A stretch of 64,000 nt of DNA from Labilibaculum antarcticum. Its GTDB lineage: Bacteria; Bacteroidota; Bacteroidia; Bacteroidales; Marinifilaceae. The notes under the pieces are model-generated. The model saw only the letters and a program-made list of their open reading frames with translations, was not told the DNA's origin and searched no databases. This document shows, one piece after another, positions 17,590-26,671 of this stretch; the stretch's first letter is position 1, and the number at the start of each line of letters is the position of its first letter. The translations under genes were made by a program, and so were the position numbers. The stretch spans positions 5,116,361 through 5,180,360 of the forward strand of contig NZ_AP018042.1 in the NCBI RefSeq assembly GCF_002356295.1, in the 5' to 3' direction.

Positions 17590-17620
17590 GTGTTTTGATC
17601 ACTTTTAAATCAAGAAAACA

Positions 17621-18460
17621 ATGTCTTATTTGTCCAAAGTTATGGAGGAATTACAAGCTTCAAGAAAAAATTCAGAATTCGATATGCCAAGTCGTGATTT
17701 AGCTCAACAATTTGTAGAAGAGGCTATGAATTCGCTGTTTCCAATCAATGCCAGAAGATCAAATAGTAGCTGTGAGCAAGAGGCCCTGCTTTATCAATTA
17801 GAGTCCATATTGAAATTACTATTACTTCCTGTTAAAAATGAATTAGAGGCACCCCTTGAAAAAATAACGCATGATTTCATGAAAACTTTACCCAAGGTAT
17901 ATCGTGATCTACTATTGGATGCGGAAGCCATTCAGAAATTTGATCCTGCTGCAAGTAGTCTAGGAGAAGTAATTATTGCTTATCCAGGCTTTTTTGCAAT
18001 TCTGGTATATCGCATAAGCAATATTCTTTATCATTTAAATGTTCCCTTAATTCCACGATTAATGAGTGAATATGCACATACCAAAACAGGAATCGATATT
18101 CATCCCGGAGCAACCATTGGTGAATCTTTTTTTATTGATCATGGGACTGGGGTTGTTATAGGGGAATCAGCCATTATTAAAAATAATGTTAAGATTTACC
18201 AAGGTGTTACACTTGGTGCCTTGCAAGTTAAAAAGAGCATGGCTAAGAAAAAACGACACCCAACTGTTGAAGACAACGTAATAATTTATTCAAACACGAC
18301 CATTTTGGGTGGCGAAACTGTGATCGGAAGAAATAGTATTATTGGTGGTAACGTTTGGTTGACTTCGAGTGTAGAGTCGAACAGTATTGTTTATCACAAA
18401 CATGAAACTAAGGTTAGAACGAAGCTTGACGAAAGTAAAATTATAAATTTCCAAATATAA
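17621..18460 (+). CDS. cysE: Serine O-acetyltransferase (CysE)
   Basis: This 279-residue enzyme makes O-acetylserine from serine and acetyl-CoA, the first step of cysteine synthesis. An N-terminal helical part (about 1-140) precedes a left-handed beta-helix of hexapeptide repeats: [59 protein letters not shown]. The HPGATIGE and [10 protein letters not shown] elements hold the catalytic His and Asp. It is 13 nt ahead of cysK and shares its transcript. The Cys-rich leader ORF upstream suggests control by cysteine supply. Confidence 0.93.
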   Translation: MSYLSKVMEELQASRKNSEFDMPSRDLAQQFVEEAMNSLFPINARRSNSSCEQEALLYQLESILKLLLLPVKNELEAPLEKITHDFMKTLPKVYRDLLLDAEAIQKFDPAASSLGEVIIAYPGFFAILVYRISNILYHLNVPLIPRLMSEYAHTKTGIDIHPGATIGESFFIDHGTGVVIGESAIIKNNVKIYQGVTLGALQVKKSMAKKKRHPTVEDNVIIYSNTTILGGETVIGRNSIIGGNVWLTSSVESNSIVYHKHETKVRTKLDESKIINFQI

Positions 18461-18473
18461 AAAATGTAGCTGT

Positions 18474-19385
18474 ATGAAATTAAATAATATTTTAGAAGGA
18501 ATTGGCAAAACTCCTGTAGTTAAAATAAATAAGATTTTTGATAAGAATTCGAACGTGTGGATGAAATTGGAAAGATCTAATCCTGGTGGAAGTATTAAGG
18601 ATAGAATTGCCCTATCAATGGTCGAAACGGCTGAAAAAGATGGATCACTAAAAAAAGGATCTATAATAATCGAACCTACTTCTGGTAATACAGGTGTTGG
18701 TCTAGCTATGGTAGCAGCCGTTAAAGGATATAAGATCATTTTGGTTATGCCAGAATCCATGTCGGTTGAAAGAAGGAGTTTAATGGCCGCTTATGGAGCT
18801 GAATTTGTACTTACCCCAAGAGAACTTGGTATGAAAGGTGCTATTCAAAAAGCTGAAGAGCTACTCGCAAGCAATGAAAATTCATGGATGCCTTCTCAAT
18901 TTGATAACGATGCAAATATCGAAATTCATAGAACTACAACTGCTAAAGAGATAATTGCTGATTTCCCTGATGGTTTGGACTACCTTATTACTGGTGTTGG
19001 AACTGGAGGACATATTAGTGGTGTTGCTGAAATTTTAAAAGCTAAATTTCCAAAACTTAAGGTGTTTGCTGTTGAGCCAGAAGGTTCTCCTGTAATTTCT
19101 GGAGGTGCACCAGGTCCTCACCCATTACAAGGTATTGGTGCAGGCTTTATACCGAAAAATTTAAATACCGAAATTTTAGATGGGACTATTTCTGTTGGAA
19201 AAGATGAAGCTTTTTCAAAAGTAAAAGAATTAGCTACTAAGGAAGGTATTCTTGCAGGAATTTCCACGGGAGCTTCATTAGCTGCCGTTGCTAAAAAACT
19301 TACTGAAATTGAAAACGGAGCAAGTGTTCTAACTTTTAATTACGATACAGGAGAACGATATCTTTCTGTTGAAGGATTATTTTAG
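18474..19385 (+). CDS. cysK: Cysteine synthase (O-acetylserine sulfhydrylase)
   Basis: This 303-residue fold-type II PLP enzyme replaces the acetyl group of O-acetylserine with sulfide. The PLP lysine is in [16 protein letters not shown], the phosphate and substrate loop is [14 protein letters not shown], and the PLP-phosphate glycine loop is [15 protein letters not shown]. The pyridine-nitrogen serine lies in [11 protein letters not shown]. The C-terminus ends YLSVEGLF; I do not see the classical tail that distinguishes CysK from CysM, so either name could apply. It is the last gene of the unit. Confidence 0.93.
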   Translation: MKLNNILEGIGKTPVVKINKIFDKNSNVWMKLERSNPGGSIKDRIALSMVETAEKDGSLKKGSIIIEPTSGNTGVGLAMVAAVKGYKIILVMPESMSVERRSLMAAYGAEFVLTPRELGMKGAIQKAEELLASNENSWMPSQFDNDANIEIHRTTTAKEIIADFPDGLDYLITGVGTGGHISGVAEILKAKFPKLKVFAVEPEGSPVISGGAPGPHPLQGIGAGFIPKNLNTEILDGTISVGKDEAFSKVKELATKEGILAGISTGASLAAVAKKLTEIENGASVLTFNYDTGERYLSVEGLF

Positions 19386-19399
19386 AAAATAAGAAAAGT

Positions 19400-19475
19400 C
19401 CATCATATTGTGAACTGCACCCCAAATGTCGTGTCCGACTTTTGGGGTGCAGTTCATTGATGGCCTTTTATTTTA
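19400..19475 (+). terminator. cysK terminator with a palindromic insertion in its loop
   Basis: Outer arms CCATCA (19400-19405) and TGATGG (19458-19463) are complementary and followed by CCTTTTATTTT. Between them sits a 46-bp palindrome (19411-19456). Removing that palindrome and one TTG copy leaves CCATCA-TAT-TGATGG plus the T-rich tail, a normal intrinsic terminator 14 nt after the cysK stop. Confidence 0.75.
19411..19456. mobile_element. 46-bp palindromic insertion, probably joined IS ends (MITE-like)
   Basis: The element runs from TGAACTGCACCCC to GGGGTGCAGTTCA. Its arms (19411-19426 with 19441-19456) pair perfectly, and after one mismatch GTCG/CGAC pairs around loop TGTC. It is flanked on both sides by TTG (19408-19410, 19457-19459), a 3-bp target-site duplication. 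The end sequence resembles inverted repeats of IS3-family elements (IS150-like TGnACTGnACCCC), which make 3-bp duplications; this family link is from memory and needs a database search. There is no transposase. Confidence 0.6.
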
Positions 19476-19490
19476 GATGAACCCCCAATG

Positions 19491-20168
19491 TTATTTTTTT
19501 GTTCCCTGTTTTGTTTTTATTACGACTACTCCATTCGCTCCTCTTGACCCATACATTCCAGACATCGAAGGCGTAAGAATATCTATACTTGCAATTGTAG
19601 CAGTTGGAATACTTTCTAAGGCATTAAAATCGAGAATAGAGCCATCTATTTCAATTATTGCAGCACTCGATTTTTTAAGTGATTTTACTCCCCTAATAGT
19701 AATTTCATTATTTTCTATTTTAACTCCAGGATATTTAGCTTTAATTATTTGTAACACATTATCATAACTCGAAAAATCGTTCTTTTTTGCATTTTTTTCA
19801 ACTAATTTTAAAAAATCAGTCATTTTTAAAATATGACCATTTGCAATTGCAATTTCAGCAGCCTTTGGTTCATTAGATAATTCAAGAAAAATGACTGTTT
19901 TTTTATCCTTAGATTTAATTTTATATTTTTTATCCTTGAAACCTTTAGCAGTTACTATTAATTTATTCTTAGACTTACAAACCAGTGTAAATTCACCTTT
20001 ATTATTAGTTTTAACGCTTTCGCCACTATTTTGTATAACAATATTTGCATTTACAATCGGAATGGATTCAAAAGCTAAAACAGTTCCCTTCACATTAATT
20101 TGAGCATGTAAATAAAGAATTGAAGCAAATATGAATGTAATCGTCAAAATTATTTTTTTAGACTTCAT
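19491..20168 (-). CDS. Plug-only TonB-receptor-like protein with CarboxypepD-reg domain
   Basis: This 225-residue exported protein has a signal peptide at 1-22 (ILTITFIFASILYLHAQ), a carboxypeptidase-regulatory-like beta-sandwich (INVKGTVLAFESIPIVNANIV to about residue 95), and then a segment like the TonB-dependent receptor plug (IEIDGSILDFNALESIPTAT, IASIDILTPSMSGMYGSRGA, NGVVVIKTKQG). It stops there, with no beta-barrel, whereas SusC-type receptors run to about 1,000 residues. The 3' region has no frame continuing into barrel sequence, so this is a natural short form rather than a recent frameshift. Its role is unknown; a periplasmic adaptor or anchor is possible. Confidence 0.72.
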   Translation of the reverse strand: MKSKKIILTITFIFASILYLHAQINVKGTVLAFESIPIVNANIVIQNSGESVKTNNKGEFTLVCKSKNKLIVTAKGFKDKKYKIKSKDKKTVIFLELSNEPKAAEIAIANGHILKMTDFLKLVEKNAKKNDFSSYDNVLQIIKAKYPGVKIENNEITIRGVKSLKKSSAAIIEIDGSILDFNALESIPTATIASIDILTPSMSGMYGSRGANGVVVIKTKQGTKK

Positions 20169-20269
20169 AGTTAAGAGTATTTAAATATAAAAAAATCGAT
20201 TGTTTGTTATTGTTTTTCAAGTTAGTATATTTATGATAAATTACACTATCATTCAGTAATAAACATTAG

Positions 20270-23200
20270 TTAAATTCGAATTCCCATTACTGTAATATCA
20301 TCGATTTGCTCCGTTCCATTCATCCATTTTTCCATAGTGCGTTCTAAAATTGTTTTCTGCACCATCATTGGTTTCTCGTGAATTTTCAATAATACATTCT
20401 TAAATTGACGAGTTGTAAATTTCCGATCATCTTCACCTCCGAATTGATCTGGATATCCGTCAGTATATAAATAGAGCATATCTCCTGTGTTTAAGTCTAT
20501 TTCACGGCTTGTAAAATCAATATTATTCTGATGATAAATCCCAATTGGCATGCGATCAGCCTTTAAGGTTGTGATTTTATTGTCGCGCACAATTAAAAGT
20601 GGGTTGAATGCCCCTGAAAAAGTTAGTCTATCTTTAGCATGATCTATTACTATTAATGATATATCCATACCATCACTAGGAGTTGTGTCGTCATGACTTT
20701 GTCTTAACGAAATGATGATATTCTTACGTAATTGATTTAAAATTTCGCTTGCGCTGGTTATTTTTTTATGGTTCACAATTTCATTTAGCATAGTAATACC
20801 CAACATACTCATAAAAGCTCCAGGGACACCATGACCAGTACAATCTGCCAAAGCTACAATTGTTTTGTCATCCACTTTAGTTAACCAATAAAAATCACCA
20901 CTTACAATTGCTTTTGGTTGATTTATTATAAAACTTTCAGTAAGAACCTTCTCTAAATATTTAGCCGGAGGAATAACTGCAGCCTGAATTTTACTCGCAT
21001 ACTTAATACTATCTGTAATGTCTTTGTTTGCGCTTTTTATTAGATCTCTCTGCTTTTCTATCTTCTCCTTTTGTTTTACGACTTCAATTGTTCTTTCGTT
21101 AACCTTTTCCTCTAAAATATGATTTTCTCTTTTTAATTTATTTTCTCTGTTTTTAATATAGAACACTACTGATATTATCGAAAGGAATGCTAATACCAAA
21201 TAGAACCATGCCTGTTTCCAGAAAGGAGTTTTAATGTGAAATTTAATATTTACAGGATATTTATTGCTAATACCATCTCCGTTTGAAGCTTCAAGAATAA
21301 AATTAAAATTACCATCACTAACACCGTGATAAATTACACTATTAGTAGTTGTGAAATCGGTCCATTTCTCATCATATCCTTCAAATAGATGACGATACTT
21401 AACTAATTCCGGTTCTTTAAAATATATTCCAACAAATTCGATGTATATTTTATATCTACCCGGCGACAATACAATCTTTTCGTTAAGTGGGACTGATTCA
21501 TCATTAATTTTAATAGACTTAATCTTTAGTACTGGAGGTGATGTTACTGATTTTTCGAGTAATGGATTAAACTTTACCAAACCGCGATTGAATCCAAACC
21601 ATAAATTGTCATTTTTATCGATGAAACTTGAATTAATTTGAAATTCAGCACTCTTGCTAATTCCAATATTCTCTTGGAGTCGTTTGATCTTAAAATCAGG
21701 TGTATTGATTCGACTTAATCCACCTCGATGACTTACCCATATTCTATTTTGCTTATCCACAGTTAAAGAGTAACAATAATCTGATAAGAGGCCATCATTT
21801 ACAGTGAGATTTGTAATAGAATCTTCTTGGTAGATAAAAACTCCCTTCCCTAATGTGCCAATCCATACATTTCCCTTAGAATCTTCAGTGATAGAACGAA
21901 TATCGGCAGACAAATCAAATTTTGTTAACTCCAAATTTTGTATAAAAGCAATTGAATTACTTAGGGTTGACATCCAAACTCGATCTTTGGAATCAATGAA
22001 TATGTGATTAACGCAATTATGTGGAAGTCCGCCTTTGCTTATCGTATACCAGGAAAACTCATTCGTTGATAAATTATAATTACAAGCTCCTTTTTTAGTT
22101 GCAATCCATATCTGATCCTCGGTTCCTGTAATTGAATTAACAGAATTCTCCAGTATTCCATTGGCAATAAACTGTCGAATTAATTTATCTTCTTTGATGT
22201 TTAATCGATAGACACCATTTTTTGCTGTTCCGATCCATAAATCATTTTCATCCCTGCAATATAGAGCCGTTATTTTATCGAATGGTAAGCCCCGATAACT
22301 ATCATAGAACCTAACTTCATTGTAATTTGAAACATCCCTTCGCAGCAATCCTTTGTCTGTCCCCAACCATTCGTACTTACTGTCTATTGATATGGCTGAA
22401 ATTTCAGAACCGTAAGTTTCTTCGTTTGGAGAATAAAAAGTATATGCAGGATCAATTAAACGCGCCAGACCTTTCCCATATACACTAATCCATATATTTC
22501 CTTCAGAATCTTCGTAAACGAGTTTTATATTGTCACTTTGGAGGCCACTCGATGCATCAAAAGTTTTATCAAGATGAAATCCGACAGAATCTTTTGCTAA
22601 TTTATGAACACCTTGACCAAATGTAGAGATCCACAAATTGGAAGATTGATCTTCAAAAATATTTTGAATACCATCCATATTTAAATCGGCACCAATTCTT
22701 GTAGTTGAAAAACCTTCTTTTGTTATGCTTAAATGATATATATTCTTATTGCCACTAAGAATATAAAACCCAGTTTCACTTTTGTCTTTGCAAATACAAT
22801 TAATTCTATTTTGATTAATTTCATTTACCTCACTAACAATAACCAGTTCATTATTTTCATTGATACGGCAATACTTTAAACCATCAATAGAACCAACCAG
22901 AAGTTCATTTGCATTTATAAATTCAAATGAAAATACAGGGAAAGCACCGTCTGTGAAAACTACAGGCTCAACCGACTCGTCCTTAACTACTTGCAATAAT
23001 CCGTCAGTTTGGTTTGAATACCATATATTTCCAGAGCTATGCATATGAATATCCGTCACACTACTCTTTGAGTTAGAGTTCTGAATTAATTTATGGAAAC
23101 CATCTTTATTTTTAAAACTTAAATTTCCATTCATATGTCCGAACCATTCTCCTTTTGGAGTATTTAGGTTACATGAAATAAAGTTATCGGCAAGAGAATC

Positions 23201-23437
23201 TGATGTATTGTAATTAGTGAAATTAATTCCGTCGAAACTTGCAAGTCCATCTCCGGTTCCAATCAGTAAATACCCTTCTGAATTTTGACTTATAGAATAT
23301 ACATATGCTTGAGGAAGACCTTGATCGACACCATAATTAATAAATCGATTATCCTGAGCAGAGAGTATATTCTGACACAGGAAAATTATCATTATCGAAA
23401 ACAATCTCTTTAATAGGTATATATGTGTTTTATTCAT
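20270..23437 (-). CDS. Two-component-propeller sensor with SpoIIE/PP2C-type phosphatase output
   Basis: The product has 1,055 residues. A signal or anchor segment at about 10-28 is followed by Reg_prop propeller repeats across residues about 30-640 (repeats such as DSKGNVWIGTLGKGVF and DSEGNIWISVYGKGLARL), a Y_Y_Y domain (about 660-750), a membrane helix (FYLVLAFLSIISVVFYI), a coiled coil, then a SpoIIE-like phosphatase. Metal-site motifs are present: VSGDFYWL, ALADCTGHGVPGAFMSML, DGMDISL and IDDITVMGI. An outside signal should therefore drive a cytosolic Ser/Thr phosphatase, often acting on anti-sigma antagonists; the target is not in the window. It is a paralogue of the next gene, with the same ectodomain and a different output. 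Confidence 0.87.
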   Translation of the reverse strand: MNKTHIYLLKRLFSIMIIFLCQNILSAQDNRFINYGVDQGLPQAYVYSISQNSEGYLLIGTGDGLASFDGINFTNYNTSDSLADNFISCNLNTPKGEWFGHMNGNLSFKNKDGFHKLIQNSNSKSSVTDIHMHSSGNIWYSNQTDGLLQVVKDESVEPVVFTDGAFPVFSFEFINANELLVGSIDGLKYCRINENNELVIVSEVNEINQNRINCICKDKSETGFYILSGNKNIYHLSITKEGFSTTRIGADLNMDGIQNIFEDQSSNLWISTFGQGVHKLAKDSVGFHLDKTFDASSGLQSDNIKLVYEDSEGNIWISVYGKGLARLIDPAYTFYSPNEETYGSEISAISIDSKYEWLGTDKGLLRRDVSNYNEVRFYDSYRGLPFDKITALYCRDENDLWIGTAKNGVYRLNIKEDKLIRQFIANGILENSVNSITGTEDQIWIATKKGACNYNLSTNEFSWYTISKGGLPHNCVNHIFIDSKDRVWMSTLSNSIAFIQNLELTKFDLSADIRSITEDSKGNVWIGTLGKGVFIYQEDSITNLTVNDGLLSDYCYSLTVDKQNRIWVSHRGGLSRINTPDFKIKRLQENIGISKSAEFQINSSFIDKNDNLWFGFNRGLVKFNPLLEKSVTSPPVLKIKSIKINDESVPLNEKIVLSPGRYKIYIEFVGIYFKEPELVKYRHLFEGYDEKWTDFTTTNSVIYHGVSDGNFNFILEASNGDGISNKYPVNIKFHIKTPFWKQAWFYLVLAFLSIISVVFYIKNRENKLKRENHILEEKVNERTIEVVKQKEKIEKQRDLIKSANKDITDSIKYASKIQAAVIPPAKYLEKVLTESFIINQPKAIVSGDFYWLTKVDDKTIVALADCTGHGVPGAFMSMLGITMLNEIVNHKKITSASEILNQLRKNIIISLRQSHDDTTPSDGMDISLIVIDHAKDRLTFSGAFNPLLIVRDNKITTLKADRMPIGIYHQNNIDFTSREIDLNTGDMLYLYTDGYPDQFGGEDDRKFTTRQFKNVLLKIHEKPMMVQKTILERTMEKWMNGTEQIDDITVMGIRI

Positions 23438-23507
23438 TCAATTATTTCTACAACATCTTTTGTGAAAACTGAAACAATTTATCAAAATATCTTTTTACTC
23501 TCTTCAT

Positions 23508-26500
23508 TTATTGTCTATTCTCAGAATTTAAGTTAACAGGTAAAGTAAAATAGAAATATGAACCCTCGCCAGCAACAGATTCTACACCTATCTTGCCACC
23601 AAGTAATTCCACCAAACTTTTTGAAATTGCCAAGCCTAATCCTGCTCCGCGATATAATTTCTTCCAACCATCTCTAAACTCTTTTCTAAATCGTTCAAAA
23701 ATAACCTCTTTTTGATTTTCTAAAATTCCAATTCCTGTATCCTTCACAAAAAACTTAACCATTCCATTTTTATGATATACAATACCAAAATCAATGGTTC
23801 CCTTTTCAGTAAATTTTATTGCATTCCCAATTAAATTTGATAAAATTTGCTTCAATCGCAACGAATCGGATTGAATGATAAGGTCTGTATGTTTTTCAAT
23901 ATAATTAAGGACTAAATCTTCCATTTTTAATTCCGATATTTTCTTTGCATGAACTGTATACAATTCAGTTAAAATCTCATGCAAATTACAATCTTGAGTT
24001 TTAATCTTAAGCTGTCCGGCCTCTATGCTTGAAATATCCATAATGTCATCAATCAAACACAATAAATCATTTGTATTGGATTTAAGAATAGACATATATC
24101 TGCCTTTTGAATTTGGATTTACATTAGGTTCCTGCAACATCGTTGAGAACCCAACAATGGCATTTAGAGGAGTTCTTATTTCATGAGACATATTTGATAA
24201 AAATGCTGTTTTTAAACGATCAGATTCTTCTGCTTTCTCTTTGGCCTGAATTAATTCTTTCTCTGTTCTTTTTCGCTCTTTTATTACTTCTTCTTTAGCA
24301 ATAACTTCTCGGGTTTTATCATCAAGATTTTGAATTAATTTTCTTTGAATCCGACGAAGATTCTTTTCTCTGAGCACGACCATTAGATAAATCCCAAAAA
24401 TAAGTCCGGCAAGAGATAATAATTGAAACCATGTTTTTTGCCATAAAGGGTATTTAATCTTTATTTTAAAACGTAAGGGTTGAATTGATTCTATCCCATT
24501 GCCATTCACTGCTTTTAAAATAAATTCATAATCTCCTGATCCAAGTTGTTTGTAATCTACTCTTCTTCTATTATCAGGTGCAGACCAATCATTCTCATAA
24601 CCTTTCAATACATATTGATATTTAATGAGCTCTGGTTCATTTAAATTAATTCCTTTATATCCAATCTGAATTTTATAGTAGCCTGGTGATAGAACAAGGT
24701 TTTTATTAATTTCATATTCGTCACCATTTACCTTTAAAAATGAAAGATCTAAAGTTGGAGGAACTGCACGATTTAATTCTTTAGAAATATCATATGTATA
24801 GATTCCTTGATTGGATCCAAAGTATAAAATATTATCCTTTTCTTTTGCTGTAGAATTCTTATTAAACTCTATTGATGAATGAAGACCGGCATTTTTCTGA
24901 AGCGTTTTAATATGGTAATCAGAAAGCCGAATTTGACTTACTCCTCCTCTATGAGTAACCCACATACGCTCTTTATCACTATTCAAGGAGTAACAATAAT
25001 CAGATAATAATCCGTTCCGATAATTAATATTCATTATTGAATCCTTATTTATTACATATATGCCATTTCCTTGAGTTCCAACCCAAATAAGACCATCTTT
25101 ATCTTCCGCTATTGAAGTGATATTTAGAAGGCTATTGCTATTGGCTAAGTGGATGTTTGTTAATTCATCATCCTGTATATATGATAACGTATTACTTAGT
25201 GTGCCTACCCAAATACGTTTTTCATGATCTTTTAGAATGTGATTTACTGAATTATGCGGAAGTCCTTCTTCCTGCATAGTAAACCATTTTTTTTTATTTG
25301 TATCCAAATTGTATTTACAGAGTCCCTTTTGTGTTGCAATCCAAACATTTTGGTTTTCAGCGATAATAGAATTGATTGATTTCTCTAAATTCCCAAGTCG
25401 TAAAAATTGTGATTTAATAATCCCTGTTTTATAATTCAAACGATATACGCCTGATTTTTCAGTGCCTATCCAAAGTTCAGTATTTTTCCAATCAGCAATA
25501 GCAGTGATCTTGTCATTCTCCAAAGAACCATTCACATCATAGGAATGTAATACCTTATTTGATTTTAGATCAACTTTAAGAAGTTCCTGTCCTGTCCCAA
25601 TCCATTTTACTTTCTCGGTAATGCATATAGAATGGATACTATTGCTGTATTTTTCTTCATCGAAATTTATGAACGAATTTGCAGAGGGAATTAATCGACT
25701 TAAACCTCCGCCATATTTACCTATCCAAATATTTCCTTCCTGATCTTCAAAAACAGATTTAACAGCATTGGTTAGCAAGCCATTGTTATCCCCGTATCTT
25801 TTCACTTCGGCAAGTTCCCTATTGTTTGAAAATTTAAGTTTAAAAACACCATTTCCTAAAGAAGCCAACCATAAATTGCCCTCTTTATCTTCAAATAAAT
25901 TCTGAGCTCTCGAAAAGTCATTATTATCAGCAATTTCATCAACTTTATAATTATCAGAATCTATACTTATACGAAATAAACCATCATTTTCAGTTAGAAT
26001 ATAAAATTTATCGCTTTTTTCCGATCTAATTATATCTACAACTTTCCCATTAGGTATTTCAGAAATATCATTTTTTACTGCAATTTCATTGTCAGTTGTT
26101 AACTGACACAATTTAAGTCCTTCCGAGGTTCCAACTAATAGGCTGTTCTTATCAATAAATTTAAAAGTAAAAACATGGTTCTGAAAGGAATTCTGATACA
26201 ATTCACCTTTTGCTGTTTTGTTTTTGAATTTTATAAAACCTTTATTTTGGCTGGCAATCCATATGTTTGCTTCAAAATCTTGCTCAATATCAACGATACT
26301 GCTCGTTTCATTAACATAGTAGTTAAAAGAAATACCATCATAGAAGCTTACCCGGCCATTCAAATGACCAAACCATAATCCTTTATCCGTTTTTAAAGCA
26401 CAGGTAATGAAATTTCCACCTAGAGAATCTTGTTCGGTAAAATTCTGGAATGTATAACCATCATACTTAGATAAACCATTACCTGTGCCAATCCATAAAT

Positions 26501-26657
26501 TACCTTTCGCATCTTGAGTAATATTATAGATATAAGCTTGAGCTAATCCATCATCAACGCTAAAGTTGATAAATTCGTTTTCTTGCGAAAAAACAAATAC
26601 TGGATTGACTAAGAAAAATAGTACAATAAGTTTGATTAAAATTTTATTCTGTTTCAT
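23508..26657 (-). CDS. Two-component-propeller sensor histidine kinase
   Basis: The 1,049-residue sensor has a signal segment, Reg_prop propeller repeats (for example DAKGNLWIGTGNGLSKYDG, DQEGNIWIGKYGGGLSRL), a Y_Y_Y domain near residues 660-735, one membrane helix (QLLSLAGLIFGIYLMVVL), a coiled coil, HisKA with the phospho-His in AFLSNMSHEIRTPLNAIVGF, and HATPase with NLIGNAIKFTEKG, VKDTGIGI and GAGLGLAISKSLVELLGG. It ends with the ATPase domain. Unlike most Bacteroidota propeller sensors it has no receiver or AraC domain, and no response regulator is nearby, so its partner must be encoded elsewhere. It lies 14 nt upstream of nothing coding on its own strand except the secreted 332-residue gene, with which it is probably co-transcribed. 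Confidence 0.87.
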   Translation of the reverse strand: MKQNKILIKLIVLFFLVNPVFVFSQENEFINFSVDDGLAQAYIYNITQDAKGNLWIGTGNGLSKYDGYTFQNFTEQDSLGGNFITCALKTDKGLWFGHLNGRVSFYDGISFNYYVNETSSIVDIEQDFEANIWIASQNKGFIKFKNKTAKGELYQNSFQNHVFTFKFIDKNSLLVGTSEGLKLCQLTTDNEIAVKNDISEIPNGKVVDIIRSEKSDKFYILTENDGLFRISIDSDNYKVDEIADNNDFSRAQNLFEDKEGNLWLASLGNGVFKLKFSNNRELAEVKRYGDNNGLLTNAVKSVFEDQEGNIWIGKYGGGLSRLIPSANSFINFDEEKYSNSIHSICITEKVKWIGTGQELLKVDLKSNKVLHSYDVNGSLENDKITAIADWKNTELWIGTEKSGVYRLNYKTGIIKSQFLRLGNLEKSINSIIAENQNVWIATQKGLCKYNLDTNKKKWFTMQEEGLPHNSVNHILKDHEKRIWVGTLSNTLSYIQDDELTNIHLANSNSLLNITSIAEDKDGLIWVGTQGNGIYVINKDSIMNINYRNGLLSDYCYSLNSDKERMWVTHRGGVSQIRLSDYHIKTLQKNAGLHSSIEFNKNSTAKEKDNILYFGSNQGIYTYDISKELNRAVPPTLDLSFLKVNGDEYEINKNLVLSPGYYKIQIGYKGINLNEPELIKYQYVLKGYENDWSAPDNRRRVDYKQLGSGDYEFILKAVNGNGIESIQPLRFKIKIKYPLWQKTWFQLLSLAGLIFGIYLMVVLREKNLRRIQRKLIQNLDDKTREVIAKEEVIKERKRTEKELIQAKEKAEESDRLKTAFLSNMSHEIRTPLNAIVGFSTMLQEPNVNPNSKGRYMSILKSNTNDLLCLIDDIMDISSIEAGQLKIKTQDCNLHEILTELYTVHAKKISELKMEDLVLNYIEKHTDLIIQSDSLRLKQILSNLIGNAIKFTEKGTIDFGIVYHKNGMVKFFVKDTGIGILENQKEVIFERFRKEFRDGWKKLYRGAGLGLAISKSLVELLGGKIGVESVAGEGSYFYFTLPVNLNSENRQ

Positions 26658-26671
26658 TCAAATAATTATTT

